Below are positions 45,364 to 55,434 of a DNA stretch of 64,000 nt, in pieces (positions within the stretch are counted from its first letter, which is position 1; each line of letters starts with the position of its first letter). A program made the translations under genes and the position numbers. The DNA lies in the NCBI RefSeq assembly GCF_002117145.1, contig NZ_CP008743.1:1768501-1832500 (forward strand). The letters are read 5' to 3'. Source of the DNA: Candidatus Nucleicultrix amoebiphila FS5. Its GTDB lineage: Bacteria; Pseudomonadota; Alphaproteobacteria; Caedimonadales; Nucleicultricaceae. The notes under the pieces are model-generated. The model searched no databases. It saw nothing but the letters and a program-made list of their open reading frames with translations, and was not told the origin of the DNA.

Positions 45364-46740
45364 ATGTCTTATCCACAAAAAATCTTTCGTGAATACGACA
45401 TTCGGGGGGTAGTAGGCACTGAAATAACGCACAGGTTTGCGTATGAGTTAGGCAGAGCCTATGGTACCATGGCTGAAGCTCAAGGGGCGCAAAAAATTGT
45501 TATAGGCTATGATGGACGTTTAAGCTCACCTGATCTTGTGATGGGGTTACAAGAAGGACTTAAAAAGAGTGGACGCGCCGTCATTAATGTTGGTCTTGGT
45601 CCCACCCCTATGGTTTATTTTGCTCAAAGAGCTTTGAACGCTGACGGCGCCATTATGATTACTGGATCTCATAATCCAGCTCATATGAATGGCTTCAAAA
45701 TGATGCTCAAAGGGGTGTCGTTTTTTGGCGATAATATTCAAAAGCTGTATAAAACTTTGACGCAAAGTGATTTTTTTGAAAACGCAGGAAGCATCGAAGA
45801 AGTGGCTTTTGAAGGAGCCTACGTAGAATATCTCCTTGAAGATTTTAAGACTCATTATGAAACTTCACGTCCTTTAAGGGTTGTATGGGATGTGGGGAAT
45901 GGTGCTATGGGTAACGCTCTCCAACGCCTCCTCAAGAAGATGCCCGGAGAACATATTGTCCTTAATGGAACCATTGATGGTCACTTTCCAGCACATCATC
46001 CAGATCCTACAGTGCCTGAAAACCTCGTGGAATTACAACAAACTGTTCTTTCTCGTAAAGCAGATCTGGGCATTGCTTTTGATGGTGATGGAGATCGCTT
46101 GGGGGTGGTGGATGAAACTGCCCAAATTATTTGGGGGGATCAGCTGCTTATTTTGTTTGCAGAGGAAGTTTTAAAAACTCACCCCGGCGCCACAGTATTA
46201 GCAGATGTCAAAGCGAGTCAGGTGCTCTTTGATAAAATCAAAGAGATGGGAGGAAATCCTCTCATGAGTCGTACTGGACATTCTTTGATTAAAACAAAAA
46301 TGAAAGAACTTTCTTCTCCTTTAGCAGGTGAAATGAGCGGTCATGTTTTCTTTGGTGATCGCAATTTTGGGTTTGATGATGCGCTCTATGCAGCTTTGCG
46401 TCTTTGCGGGATTGTTGGCATGAAAGAAAAGCCGCTGAGTGCATGGCGTTTATCACTACCTAAAACTTACGCAACGCCTGAGTTGCATATTCAGGCTCAA
46501 GACGTTGATAAATTCAAAGTGATTCAGTCAATTCGTGTTGAATTGGAAAAAAATAATATAGATTTTATAGATGTAGATGGCGTTAGAGTTGTGAAAAAAA
46601 ATGGTTGGTGGTTACTAAGGGCCTCTAATACTCAAGAAATTTTGGTAGGGCGTGTTGAAGCTTTGAGTGAAAAGGTTCTTGGAGAATTGAAAGACGATTT
46701 AGAAAGCCATTTAAAAAACTATAATTTGAAAGTGAGCTAA
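45364..46740 (+). CDS. Phosphomannomutase/phosphoglucomutase
   Basis: 458 aa, alpha-D-phosphohexomutase of the AlgC/ManB type. Phosphoserine loop TGSHNPAHMNGFK with S102, metal loop DGDGDR at 240-245, sugar loop GEMSGH, and phosphate-binding RASNTQE near the C-terminus. Interconverts hexose-1-P and hexose-6-P, feeding galU or a GDP-mannose path. Lies inside the sugar operon. Confidence 0.94.
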   Translation: MSYPQKIFREYDIRGVVGTEITHRFAYELGRAYGTMAEAQGAQKIVIGYDGRLSSPDLVMGLQEGLKKSGRAVINVGLGPTPMVYFAQRALNADGAIMITGSHNPAHMNGFKMMLKGVSFFGDNIQKLYKTLTQSDFFENAGSIEEVAFEGAYVEYLLEDFKTHYETSRPLRVVWDVGNGAMGNALQRLLKKMPGEHIVLNGTIDGHFPAHHPDPTVPENLVELQQTVLSRKADLGIAFDGDGDRLGVVDETAQIIWGDQLLILFAEEVLKTHPGATVLADVKASQVLFDKIKEMGGNPLMSRTGHSLIKTKMKELSSPLAGEMSGHVFFGDRNFGFDDALYAALRLCGIVGMKEKPLSAWRLSLPKTYATPELHIQAQDVDKFKVIQSIRVELEKNNIDFIDVDGVRVVKKNGWWLLRASNTQEILVGRVEALSEKVLGELKDDLESHLKNYNLKVS

Positions 46741-46745
46741 GAGGG

Positions 46746-47750
46746 ATGGCGAAACGTTCGCGTACATTAATTATCCAAGCTTATCCCGGCATCGGCGATA
46801 TGATTTGGTATTTACCGTATATTAGGGCAATTGCGCGACAATCCCCGACGGGAAAAGTAACAGTGCTTACCAAGTCTCGATCCTTAGCACAGCGTTGGTT
46901 AACGTCCGAGCCAATAATTGAAGAAGTGCTTTATATTGAAAAGAACGAAATTTGGAAGGCAATTCGTGAAATTCGTCAGCGAAAGTTTCAACAATCATGG
47001 GCTTTGCATCGGAGCGTTACGCATGCTTTTCTGCCTTTTGCTGCTGGCGTACCTGAACGTTATGGTTTGGGATTGGGACGTCAAAATCTTTTTCTAACAT
47101 CTAAGAAATGTTTAGATGCTCGTTGGCGTCAAAAACATACCATCGAGCAGCTTGAGAGTTTAATGGCTCTCCATAGTATTGATTGGGCAAAAGAATCACG
47201 AAGATTGCCTTTGTTGCCCAAATCTCTCAATTATGTGGATAGTCGTTTTGGAGCATTGCCCAGACCTTGGATATTCTTTGGCATTGGTGCGAGTGATCGT
47301 TTGAAATGTTGGCCTCTTTCAAATTTTGCAGAATTAGGACTATCTCTGCAAAAAAACGCAAGAGGTACTATTTTTATTTGTGGAGCGCGTTTTGAATCTA
47401 AAGAAGCTGAATGGATTGTCGAAGAGATGAGCGAAGGAGGTGTTCACGCACAAGCAGTGACTGACCTGGAGATTGAAGATTCTTTTGCATTGTTATCTCA
47501 TGGAGATTTATTTGTAGGGAATGACAGCAGTCTTATGAATGCTGCTGCTTGTCTGGATATGCCTTCTGTAGGACTTTTTGGCGTTACGCCCCCTTTAACA
47601 TATTCAAAAAATCTTTATCCTGTGATTCGTCCCGATCAAAAACTGGAAACAGAAACACCTATGGCCAGCATTTCAGTTGAAAGAGTGTTTCAGTTCATAG
47701 AAGAAAAAAAACTTTTAAAGGAAAAATATTTTTCAAAAGAAGCTTCATAA
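46746..47750 (+). CDS. Glycosyltransferase family 9 (heptosyltransferase-like)
   Basis: 334 aa. The N-terminal YPGIGDMIWYLPYIRAIAR and the C-terminal FVGNDSSLMNAAACLDMPSVGLFG are characteristic of GT9, with FGIGASDRLKCWPLSNFAEL in between. Relatives add heptose to LPS core; the actual donor here is unknown. Five bases separate it from the mutase gene, so it probably belongs to the same unit. Confidence 0.88.
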   Translation: MAKRSRTLIIQAYPGIGDMIWYLPYIRAIARQSPTGKVTVLTKSRSLAQRWLTSEPIIEEVLYIEKNEIWKAIREIRQRKFQQSWALHRSVTHAFLPFAAGVPERYGLGLGRQNLFLTSKKCLDARWRQKHTIEQLESLMALHSIDWAKESRRLPLLPKSLNYVDSRFGALPRPWIFFGIGASDRLKCWPLSNFAELGLSLQKNARGTIFICGARFESKEAEWIVEEMSEGGVHAQAVTDLEIEDSFALLSHGDLFVGNDSSLMNAAACLDMPSVGLFGVTPPLTYSKNLYPVIRPDQKLETETPMASISVERVFQFIEEKKLLKEKYFSKEAS

Positions 47751-47824
47751 GGTGTTTTTTCTTGACGCTATACCTGAAGTTACTTAATGAATTGCTGGAA
47801 TATAATAAAAAAAATAGATAAGAA

Positions 47825-48226
47825 ATGTCCGATACCTTTTTAACTCAATCCCATTCAGTCATCGTCACTGTCAAAGTACAATTTGTTGAAGAAGAATCCT
47901 TACCTAATGGTCCCCATTACGTTTGGGCTTACCATATAAACATTCAGAATCAGAGTGTTGAGACTCTTCAGTTATTACGTCGTTTTTGGCGGATTGTTGA
48001 TGCGACAGGGTATGTCGAAGAAGTCGAGGGAGAAGGGGTTGTGGGGGAAATGCCTATTCTTGCACCTGGTGAATCCTATCAATACACAAGTGGTGTTCCT
48101 TTAAATACACCCTCAGGTATTATGGGTGGCTACTATGAAATGGAAACGCAAGATGAAAGAACAATAAAAATTCTTATTCCAACTTTTGTTTTGAATAGTC
48201 CCGAGGAGTCAGTAACAATTAATTAA
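47825..48226 (+). CDS. apaG: ApaG family protein
   Basis: 133 aa, single fibronectin-like ApaG (DUF525) domain. HYVWAYHINIQNQSVETLQLLRR, WRIVDATG and YQYTSGVPLNTPSGIMGGYYEM are signature stretches. Function is undefined; it is linked to cobalt tolerance and Ap4A in enterics. Its end overlaps the convergent gene by 4 bp. Confidence 0.94.
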   Translation: MSDTFLTQSHSVIVTVKVQFVEEESLPNGPHYVWAYHINIQNQSVETLQLLRRFWRIVDATGYVEEVEGEGVVGEMPILAPGESYQYTSGVPLNTPSGIMGGYYEMETQDERTIKILIPTFVLNSPEESVTIN

Positions 48227-48903
48227 ATGATCTTGATTACTGAAAAATAAATTGCTCCAGAAAAAAGACTGAGTAATACAAACAAAATTGATTCAACGAT
48301 ATTTATTTTTTTGAGCATCATAGCATCATAATGATCGTGGATTCTTATGTATTGGCGTCTTATTTCCATGTAGGATAGAAAAAGGAGGCTCCCGACTACA
48401 ACGAGCAAAAATATCAACCATCCCAAGCTGGGTTGAATCCAAAAAATAAAAGTCAAAACCCAGGCAATAAAACCAAAGAACATCATTATGCCTCCATAAC
48501 GAGCCGTCCAAAAAGAGAAAGAGAAAGCTGGCATTTCTTTAGTCTTAATAAAAAGACGTAAAATTCGCGGCCCTAAATAACGTGTAATTGAGGCTATGTA
48601 AGCCAATAAAGCTAACCCAAGGCTGATGTGCGTTAAAGCTTCTATGGATTCAAAATTCACCAGCCAGCTTAGATCCACAAAACGTTTTTTCATCATACGA
48701 AAGGTTACAAATAAAGCACTGACCATAAAACCTGTCCCAATAAAAGGCGCCAGCATGTTCAGGTGTAGGCTTGAAAGAATTTGCTCAATAGGGGTTTTTG
48801 CTTTTGAACCATCGGGATGAAGGACAAAAGGAGCCACAATCAATAAGAGTTTCTGAACCCAAAGAGATGCAAAAAATTTTTCGGGATTAAATGATTTCAT
48901 CAC
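48223..48903 (-). CDS. Polytopic membrane protein of unknown function
   Basis: 226 aa, about six membrane segments (near 15-30, 52-70, 90-110, 130-150, 155-180, 203-224), with short charged loops (TKEMPAF, EIRRQYIRIHDHYDAM). No family recognised. Lies 1 bp from the zeta-like gene on the same strand and may be translated with it. Confidence 0.7.
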   Translation of the reverse strand: MMKSFNPEKFFASLWVQKLLLIVAPFVLHPDGSKAKTPIEQILSSLHLNMLAPFIGTGFMVSALFVTFRMMKKRFVDLSWLVNFESIEALTHISLGLALLAYIASITRYLGPRILRLFIKTKEMPAFSFSFWTARYGGIMMFFGFIAWVLTFIFWIQPSLGWLIFLLVVVGSLLFLSYMEIRRQYIRIHDHYDAMMLKKINIVESILFVLLSLFSGAIYFSVIKII

Positions 48904-48904
48904 T

Positions 48905-49222
48905 TTAGGGAGCCCGATTTAAATCCATAACTTGAATGCGTGCGAGCCTTTGATAATCCTCAAATTGCTTTTGTAGTTGATCAAGATCAACAGAGATACT
49001 GTGCTTTTGGAGTATATTTTTTATGTGCTCAAAGATGATTTCAGGAGTGGAAACACTTAAGGAAACAATCTCTTGAGCAAATTGTTGTGTTTCGGCTTCT
49101 GAAAATTTCATCAATTTGCTCGCCCAAGCACTTAAATAAACATAGGTGAGTGCCCGAACTTTATAGGTATTGTTATCTTCTGGATGATTTGATTGTGTTG
49201 TCTTTTTCAAGTTTTGACCCAT
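48905..49222 (-). CDS. Divergent DUF1476 (ATPase zeta-subunit-like) protein
   Basis: 105 aa from ATG 49222, which gives the family length; an upstream in-frame start would add 25 unconserved residues. The pattern YKVRALTYVYLSAWASKLM then FSEAETQQFAQEIV, and the closing helix LDQLQKQFEDYQRLARIQV, track DUF1476, the alphaproteobacterial inhibitor of F1-ATPase. Location beside bolA and grxD, usual for that family, supports it. The N-terminal part is atypical, so inhibitory function is unsure. Confidence 0.6.
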   Translation of the reverse strand: MGQNLKKTTQSNHPEDNNTYKVRALTYVYLSAWASKLMKFSEAETQQFAQEIVSLSVSTPEIIFEHIKNILQKHSISVDLDQLQKQFEDYQRLARIQVMDLNRAP

Positions 49223-49320
49223 TAATCTTATTATAAAGTTATTGACTTTTATGAGCATTATATAGTGAAGTGTCGCACATGAAATTATCAAGTGCAATGT
49301 CTATCTTAGGGTTTTAAGTC

Positions 49321-49551
49321 ATGGCTATTAAAGCAGATGCATTAAAAAAACTTATTGAAGAAAATTTGATCGGAGCTTCCATCAAAATTGAAGATACTAT
49401 GGGAGATGGGGATCATTATAAGGCCACTATTGTGTATGCTGGTTTTGCTGGAAAATCACGCGTAGAACAACATAAAATGGTCTATGGAGCTCTCGGAGAG
49501 ATTATGGGGGGAGCATTACATGCTCTTTCTCTGGAAACACGGGCCGAATAG
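49321..49551 (+). CDS. BolA family protein
   Basis: 76 aa. IKIEDTMGDGDHYKATIVYAGFAG and QHKMVYGALGEIMGGALHAL are BolA-type; the conserved His in the C-terminal helix is present. It partners with monothiol glutaredoxins (next gene, 16 bp on) in iron-sulfur handling. Short form, as in YrbA/BolA2. Confidence 0.92.
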   Translation: MAIKADALKKLIEENLIGASIKIEDTMGDGDHYKATIVYAGFAGKSRVEQHKMVYGALGEIMGGALHALSLETRAE

Positions 49552-49567
49552 TATGAGGAGATGAAGA

Positions 49568-49897
49568 ATGACACAAACTCTATTTGATGAAATTAAACAG
49601 CAAATTCAAGACAATGATGTGGTTCTCTATATGAAAGGGACTCAAAAAACGCCAATGTGTGGCTTTTCGGGGTTTGTTGTGCAGGTTTTGAATAAATTTA
49701 AAGTTCCTTTTCTAGATGTGAACATTCTTGAAAATCAGGACATGCGTCAAGCTATTAAGGATTTCACCAATTGGCCGACGATTCCGCAACTTTATATTAA
49801 AGGAGAATTCGTTGGTGGCGCTGATATCGTTCGCGATATGCTCGCTTCTGGTGAATTTGAAAACCTTTTAAAAGCAAAAGGTATTCTCAATATTTAA
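49568..49897 (+). CDS. grxD: Monothiol glutaredoxin, Grx4 type
   Basis: 109 aa. CGFS active site at 31-34, KGT at 24-26, WPTIPQLYIKGEFVGGADI for glutathione binding. Transfers [2Fe-2S] clusters, typically with BolA; the gene order bolA-grxD is conserved. GAGGAG upstream is a good ribosome site. Convergent with the next gene, overlapping 4 bp. Confidence 0.95.
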   Translation: MTQTLFDEIKQQIQDNDVVLYMKGTQKTPMCGFSGFVVQVLNKFKVPFLDVNILENQDMRQAIKDFTNWPTIPQLYIKGEFVGGADIVRDMLASGEFENLLKAKGILNI

Positions 49898-50148
49898 GAT
49901 TTGTGCGAGGTTTGAGATTGCTTTAAACGCTCTTCAAGATACTCCCCCATTTGTCTATAGGCTCTGTTAAGCAAGTCTTCATAATCGTAAGAAGCTTGCT
50001 TTTCCTGAGGATCTTTAGGTTGTTTTGAAACAAAGGTAGATGAAGAAGGTGTTTCTTGGTCATTTTCTTCCTGAGGGAAATCTGAAGAACTCAAAGCGCT
50101 AGAAATATGCAGAAGTAAAATAAGGCTGAATAGTATTTTGTAAATCAT
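49894..50148 (-). CDS. Small exported protein of unknown function
   Basis: 84 aa. Signal peptide about 1-20 (MIYKILFSLILLLHISSALS). The mature part is polar, rich in Ser, Gln and Glu, ending in a predicted helix (YDYEDLLNRAYRQMGEYLEE). No family recognised. Its stop overlaps the grxD end by 4 bp. Confidence 0.6.
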   Translation of the reverse strand: MIYKILFSLILLLHISSALSSSDFPQEENDQETPSSSTFVSKQPKDPQEKQASYDYEDLLNRAYRQMGEYLEERLKQSQTSHKS

Positions 50149-50186
50149 TGCAATCTCCCGTTTATCGTTATTGTTTTTTACCCAAT

Positions 50187-50219
50187 AAAAAAGCCAGGGG
50201 TTTTATTCCTGGCTTTTTT
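50187..50219. terminator. Terminator beside rpsD
   Basis: Arms AAAAAAGCCAGG / CCTGGCTTTTTT around 9 bp; symmetrical A/T flanks allow use on both strands. Sits 20 bp past the rpsD stop on the minus strand. Confidence 0.88.
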
Positions 50220-50238
50220 AAGTGTTGTTCCATCTCTT

Positions 50239-50853
50239 TTATCGTGAGTAAAATTCGACGACCAAATTTGGTTCCATCTTTACTGGGTAAGGAACATCAG
50301 CCAATTGAGGAGTTCTTACGAACTTACCCTTCATAGATTTGTGATCCACTTCCATATAATCTGGAATATCACGTTCGCTGGATTGGGATGCTGCCATCAC
50401 AAGGGCCATCTCACGAGATGCTTCTTTTACCTCAATCAAATCCCCTTCTTTCACCAAGTAAGAAGGAATGTTGACGCGTTGACCGTTCACTAGAACGTGA
50501 CCATGGTTTACGAATTGACGTGCTGCGAACACCGTTGGAACGAACTTCATACGATAAACAACGGCATCCAATCGTCTCTCGAGGAGACCAATGAGGTTTT
50601 CGCTGATATCACCGCGGCGACGTACTGCTTCTTTATAGAAGCGACGGAATTGCCTTTCATTGATATTGCCGTAGTAACCTCTTAAGCGTTGTTTAGCTTG
50701 CAATTGTAAGCCGTAGTCTGAAGGCTTATTGCGCTTTTGACCATGCTGACCAGGGCCATAATTTCTGGAGTTTACTGGACTTTTGGGGCGTCCCCATAGG
50801 TTTAATCCCAACCGACGATCAATTTTATATTTTGAACTTAAGCGCTTTGTCAT
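50239..50853 (-). CDS. rpsD: 30S ribosomal protein S4
   Basis: 204 aa. [20 protein letters not shown] start, [17 protein letters not shown], and the S4 RNA-binding domain (about 94-155: [20 protein letters not shown]) are all present. Nucleates small-subunit assembly. Located apart from rpoA, usual in Alphaproteobacteria. Confidence 0.97.
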   Translation of the reverse strand: MTKRLSSKYKIDRRLGLNLWGRPKSPVNSRNYGPGQHGQKRNKPSDYGLQLQAKQRLRGYYGNINERQFRRFYKEAVRRRGDISENLIGLLERRLDAVVYRMKFVPTVFAARQFVNHGHVLVNGQRVNIPSYLVKEGDLIEVKEASREMALVMAASQSSERDIPDYMEVDHKSMKGKFVRTPQLADVPYPVKMEPNLVVEFYSR

Positions 50854-50940
50854 TCATCACTTCCATAATCAAGAAAATCTTACCTAAAGCCAGCAACTAT
50901 AGTAATTTTATGTGCCTTGTCAAATTGTTTATTTTCAATT

Positions 50941-51699
50941 TTACCTTGGCCGTCGTCTTGGACGCGAAAAAATGCCATTTGGATTCACCAAACTTGAGAC
51001 GACTCCCCTTAATGTACGCACTTCTTGAGAGGTCATGTCAATGCGGGAAAAAATATTTCTTAAATTGCGTTGCATAATCGATTTTTTGTGTTCTGGTCTA
51101 AGATAGCCTGCTTTATCTAATTCATCTAATAACTGATCTAGAAAACCATCCACTTCTTCTTTCTTGGCAAGGTCAGAATTACCATGATTTAAATGACTTT
51201 CTCTTGAATCATTGAGGCTAGAAGCCAGAAAAATTTCATAAGCAAGAATGAGAACGGCTTGCGATAGGTTAAATGAGCTAAATTCAGGATTAACAGGGAT
51301 TTTTATGACTCCTTTAACGCGGCCGAGATCATCATTTTCGAGACCACACTTCTCAGGACCAAAAAGCACGCCAATTCTTTGACCTGATTGATAAAGCGGC
51401 GTTACGATTTTTGCAAAATGTCGCGGGGTCATCACTTCTTGCACCATATCTCGATGACGGGCTGTCGTCGCATAAAGACGATGAAGATCAGCAGTTGCTG
51501 ATTCAACATTCTCGAAACACTGAGCATTATCTAAAACGATGTCTGCGCCTGCTGAAAGAGCTCGGGTGTTTTCATTAAGCCAATTGAGGGGGGGGCGCAC
51601 AAGACGCAATTCTTGAAGACCACAATTGAGCATAGCCCGCGCGGTATTGCCAATATTTCTTCCTAATTGAGGATCGATTAATATCATTACTGGAAACAT
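50941..51699 (-). CDS. trmJ: tRNA (cytidine/uridine-2'-O-)-methyltransferase TrmJ
   Basis: 252 aa from ATG 51699, with AAGGA 5 bp before; eight codons upstream is another in-frame ATG that would overlap cysS. SPOUT fold: MILIDPQLGRNIGNTARAM at the N-terminus, VLFGPEKCGLENDDL and PVNPEFSSFNLSQAVLILAY form the knotted SAM site. Methylates position 32 of tRNAs. Follows cysS by 8 bp. Confidence 0.9.
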   Translation of the reverse strand: MFPVMILIDPQLGRNIGNTARAMLNCGLQELRLVRPPLNWLNENTRALSAGADIVLDNAQCFENVESATADLHRLYATTARHRDMVQEVMTPRHFAKIVTPLYQSGQRIGVLFGPEKCGLENDDLGRVKGVIKIPVNPEFSSFNLSQAVLILAYEIFLASSLNDSRESHLNHGNSDLAKKEEVDGFLDQLLDELDKAGYLRPEHKKSIMQRNLRNIFSRIDMTSQEVRTLRGVVSSLVNPNGIFSRPRRRPR

Positions 51700-51707
51700 T
51701 TGAATCC

Positions 51708-53081
51708 TTATACTCGACGCCAAGTCGTGCCTTTTGGGCTATCTTCAAGGATAATTCCATTTTCTTCTAGAGTCTTGCGGATGCTATCGGCCTGAGCAAA
51801 ATCCTTATTAAAGCGTGCTGATTGGCGTTCCAGGATCAATTGCTCTATTTGAGGAATTTCGAGAGTATGCGCCTGTTTTTGAACAGTCTTTTGAAACCAA
51901 ATCTTTGGATCTTGTTGTAAGATTCCAAGAAGACTTGCGTTTTTTCTTAAGATAGCTTGCATTTGCGCTTTCTCAAGAGAAGACTCGGCTGCATGAATGT
52001 CTGACACAAGGCTGTGCAACCATGTTAATGTTTTTGGCGTATTGAGATCATCTTGCAAGATAGCTATGAACGCTTCATCATAAGACGGTTCCTCATGCAA
52101 CTCATAATCTTTTAATGCAGTGTAAAAGCGATCAAGCGTACTTTTAGCTTGTGCAAGGGTAGTATCTTTCCAATCTAAAGGTTGCCGATAATGGGTTGAG
52201 AGAAGTGCAAGGCGTATTGTTTCTCCGTCAGCTTGATCGAGCAGATCCCTCACTGTAAAGAAGTTACCTAAGGATTTGGACATTTTTTCGCCATTAACGG
52301 TTAGAATGCCGTTGTGCATCCATAGCCGAGCAAAGCTATTATTTCCAAACGCAGCTTGGCTTTGAGCAATTTCATTTTCGTGGTGTGGAAAAATCAAGTC
52401 ACGTCCCCCGCCATGAATATCAAAGCTGGTTCCAAGATGCTTACAACTCATTGCTGAGCATTCTATATGCCAACCAGGTCGTCCTCTTCCCCAAGGACTC
52501 GGCCAACCGGGCACATCATCGGTTGAAGGTTTCCATAACACAAAATCCATAGGATCCTTTTTATAAGGTGCTATTTCAACCCGTGCACCAGCCAGCATAT
52601 CGTCGAGATTGCGTTTTGATAGCGTGCCGTAGTCTTTAAAGCTTTTCACATTGAAGAGAACATGTCCTTGTGCTTCGTAAGCATGATCTTTTTGAATCAA
52701 AGTTTCGATGATATCTATCATTTCTTGAATGTGCATCGTGGCTCGAGGTTCAATGGTCGGAGGTAAAATACCTATGGTGGCCATGTCTTCATGAAATAGT
52801 CTGGTTGTGCGTTCAGTTAAGGCGCTTATGGGTTCTCCAGATTCTTTTGAGGCTACAATAATTTTATCTTCAATATCAGTGATATTACGTGCGTAAGTCG
52901 TTTTATAAAAAATTTGTAGAAGTCGAAAAAGAACATCAAAAACAACATAGGGGCGCGCATTCCCAATATGGGCACGGTCATAAACTGTTGGTCCGCAGAC
53001 ATACATTTTGACTTCGCCAGGCGTTATTGGAACAAGCTCTTCGCGGCATTGAGTAAGGGTATTATAAAGGATAATCGTCAT
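51708..53081 (-). CDS. cysS: Cysteinyl-tRNA synthetase
   Basis: 457 aa class I synthetase. HIGH-type motif [16 protein letters not shown] near 35-50, zinc ligands including [16 protein letters not shown] and HHENEIAQS, and KMSKS in [13 protein letters not shown]. Charges tRNA-Cys. gltX lies 9 bp upstream in the same direction, so cysS-trmJ and gltX may be one unit. Confidence 0.97.
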   Translation of the reverse strand: MTIILYNTLTQCREELVPITPGEVKMYVCGPTVYDRAHIGNARPYVVFDVLFRLLQIFYKTTYARNITDIEDKIIVASKESGEPISALTERTTRLFHEDMATIGILPPTIEPRATMHIQEMIDIIETLIQKDHAYEAQGHVLFNVKSFKDYGTLSKRNLDDMLAGARVEIAPYKKDPMDFVLWKPSTDDVPGWPSPWGRGRPGWHIECSAMSCKHLGTSFDIHGGGRDLIFPHHENEIAQSQAAFGNNSFARLWMHNGILTVNGEKMSKSLGNFFTVRDLLDQADGETIRLALLSTHYRQPLDWKDTTLAQAKSTLDRFYTALKDYELHEEPSYDEAFIAILQDDLNTPKTLTWLHSLVSDIHAAESSLEKAQMQAILRKNASLLGILQQDPKIWFQKTVQKQAHTLEIPQIEQLILERQSARFNKDFAQADSIRKTLEENGIILEDSPKGTTWRRV

Positions 53082-53090
53082 CGTCGTCCT

Positions 53091-54437
53091 TTAAACAGAA
53101 AGTCTTTCAATCGTTTTTTCAGGACCAATAGCCAGGAGAAGCTTTTTCATCTCAGGGCCATGCTCTTCCCCCGTCAGTGCTAGTCTTAAGGGGCGAAACA
53201 GCTCTTTTCCTTGGCGACCAGTTTGTTCTTTTAGCGCGTCAGTCCATTTTTGCCAGGTAAATTCGTCCCACGGGGTATCTGGCAGTAGGCTTTTTGCTGT
53301 TAAAATAAAGGGTCTATCTTCAATTACGGGGGTGATTGATTCATTACAAACAGACCAATAATGCCCAATGTCTTTAATCTTTTTTAAATTACCACGCATG
53401 GCATTCCAAAAAGATTCAGTAATATGAGATAAATTTAAAGCATGGAGCTTTGGCCTTGCCATTTCGAAAGACATATTATGAAGCAATTTTTCGTTTAAAC
53501 GCCATAAAACATCTAAGGAAAATTTAGGCGATGCCTGTCCAAATTTCTTAAGATCAAAATCAGTGACTAAAGCTTCTAGATAATAAGATGCTTTGACTTC
53601 ATTTGATGTTCCAAGGCTGGCTAAATAGGAATTTATAGCCATAGGATCAATGCCTTCTTCACGCAAAGATTGCAAACTAATACTGCCTAATCTTTTTGAA
53701 AGGCTCTCTCCTTGCTCTCCAGCGATCAGAGGAAGATGTCCAAAGTGAAGGTCCGCTGGCGTGCCACCGATCGCTTCGTAAAGTTGGATCTGAATTGCTG
53801 TATTGGAAATATGATCGTTTCCGCGTATCACATGCGTGATTTTCATGTCCAAATCATCGACGACAGAAGAAAGTGTATAAACAGGGCTCCCATCTTCACG
53901 AATAAGGATAGGATCACTAAGCTTTTCTGCATCGAATTCCATGGGGCCATGGGCTAAGTCATCCCAAGTTATCTTTCCTGGATTTAAGAAGAATCGCCAA
54001 TGGGGCTTGCGATTCTCCTGCATGTATTTTTCCATCTGCTCGGAAGATAAATTGCGTGAAGATCGATCATAAATTGGAGGGCGACCTTGAGCTAAAAGCC
54101 GTTTTCTTTTAAAATCAAGCTCTTCTGGAGTTTCATAGCAAGGATATAAGCGACCCACTTGCTCTAACTTGTTAATGACGTTCTGATAACGCTCGAGATG
54201 GTCTGACTGACGATAATATTCTTGATGGATAATCCCCAGCCACTTTAAGTCTTGATGAATACCTTCTGCATAAGTTTCTGAGCCTCTTTCAGCATCTGTG
54301 TCATCGAGCCTTAAAATAAATATCCCATTGTTTTTTTTGGCGTAAAGGCAGTTTACTAAGGCAGTGCGTGCATTGCCAACGTGTAAGAGACCTGTTGGAC
54401 TGGGCGCAAAACGTACGCGAGGGGACATTTTTGACAT
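53091..54437 (-). CDS. gltX: Glutamyl-tRNA synthetase
   Basis: 448 aa from ATG 54437 (AAGGA 5 bp upstream); earlier in-frame codons add unconserved sequence. RFAPSPTGLLHVGNARTALV is the HIGH region, and the KMSKS equivalent is SLSKRLGSISL. RGNDHISNT is typical. Alphaproteobacteria often have two GltX copies, one charging tRNA-Gln; which this is cannot be told. Confidence 0.95.
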   Translation of the reverse strand: MSKMSPRVRFAPSPTGLLHVGNARTALVNCLYAKKNNGIFILRLDDTDAERGSETYAEGIHQDLKWLGIIHQEYYRQSDHLERYQNVINKLEQVGRLYPCYETPEELDFKRKRLLAQGRPPIYDRSSRNLSSEQMEKYMQENRKPHWRFFLNPGKITWDDLAHGPMEFDAEKLSDPILIREDGSPVYTLSSVVDDLDMKITHVIRGNDHISNTAIQIQLYEAIGGTPADLHFGHLPLIAGEQGESLSKRLGSISLQSLREEGIDPMAINSYLASLGTSNEVKASYYLEALVTDFDLKKFGQASPKFSLDVLWRLNEKLLHNMSFEMARPKLHALNLSHITESFWNAMRGNLKKIKDIGHYWSVCNESITPVIEDRPFILTAKSLLPDTPWDEFTWQKWTDALKEQTGRQGKELFRPLRLALTGEEHGPEMKKLLLAIGPEKTIERLSV

Positions 54438-54650
54438 GGAATCCTTAAAATCAAAGTTTTTAATTTTTAAGAAAACTAACAGATAATCTCTACCTTGCCT
54501 AGGGGGGTGCGTATAACTGTGTTTAAAAAGACACATGGTGGGAAAAATTTTGACAAGGGGGGTTTCTTTCAGTTGCCTTCTTTATTTAAGGGGCGCTATC
54601 TAGGGTTAGATTTAAATTTGATTAATATTCCATTAAAAAAGGGTTAAGAC

Positions 54651-55379
54651 ATGAAGAAGATTGCTTTAGCACTGTTAACATCGGCGCTTGTAAGCGCACC
54701 AGCCATTGCGGCTTCAAAAGAGTTTCACGGTTTCCACGTTGGAGTGAACGGCGGGTATGGCATCGGTTCTGGAAAGACAGACCAAAACTTTTTTATTCCC
54801 ATTGCTCCTGGTAATCAGTTCAATAGCGTTGATCTTGGGTTAAAAGGTTTTCGCGGTGGTCTGCAATTTGGTTATGATTTTATGCTCACCAATGCTTTTT
54901 TGATTGGTCTTGAAGCGTCCGGTGATTTTAGCAATTTACAAGGGTCTCAGACACGTCAACGTGCCGGGGGAGGAAACTTGCTTGTAACTGATGAATATAG
55001 TTTAAAAAGGTCTGATTCTTTTGGAATTGCTGCACGTATTGGTGGAATTATCCATAACCACTTTTTAGCTTATGTGAAAGTTGGTGTGGAAACTGCTAAA
55101 TGGACTGTTGATTTAAAAACGAATGATAGAATTAACTTTGATATTAAAGCGAGTGACTCAAAGAAAAAACGTCTTACAGGTTTTGTAACAGGGGTTGGCT
55201 TTGAAACTAAACTCGATAAGCATTGGTATCTTGGTGGTGAATGGACTTATACTATGTATAAAGATGCTCCTCAATTGTCTTTAGCTGGTAATCCTGGTGG
55301 TGTGCTTAACATCTCTCAAACTTATAAAACTAAACCACGCGTGTCTGATTTCCGTTTGAGAATCGGGTACCGCTTCTAA
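54651..55379 (+). CDS. Outer-membrane beta-barrel protein (Omp25/Omp31-like)
   Basis: 242 aa. Signal peptide 1-20 (cut after AIAA). FHGFHVGVNGGYGIGSG then RGGLQFGYDFMLTNAFLIGLEASGD form the first strands of an 8-stranded OmpA-type barrel; the protein ends in RLRIGYRF with terminal Phe, the BAM signal. An abundant surface protein in relatives. Own terminator follows. Confidence 0.88.
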   Translation: MKKIALALLTSALVSAPAIAASKEFHGFHVGVNGGYGIGSGKTDQNFFIPIAPGNQFNSVDLGLKGFRGGLQFGYDFMLTNAFLIGLEASGDFSNLQGSQTRQRAGGGNLLVTDEYSLKRSDSFGIAARIGGIIHNHFLAYVKVGVETAKWTVDLKTNDRINFDIKASDSKKKRLTGFVTGVGFETKLDKHWYLGGEWTYTMYKDAPQLSLAGNPGGVLNISQTYKTKPRVSDFRLRIGYRF

Positions 55380-55403
55380 TTAGAACGGTATTTCCCGTCA
55401 TTT

Positions 55404-55430
55404 AAAAGCCCACCTTTGGTGGGCTTTTTT
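55404..55430 (+). terminator. Terminator of the barrel-protein gene
   Basis: Arms AAAAGCCCACC / GGTGGGCTTTT around three T, then more T. 25 bp past the stop. Confidence 0.92.
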
Positions 55431-55434
55431 ATAC

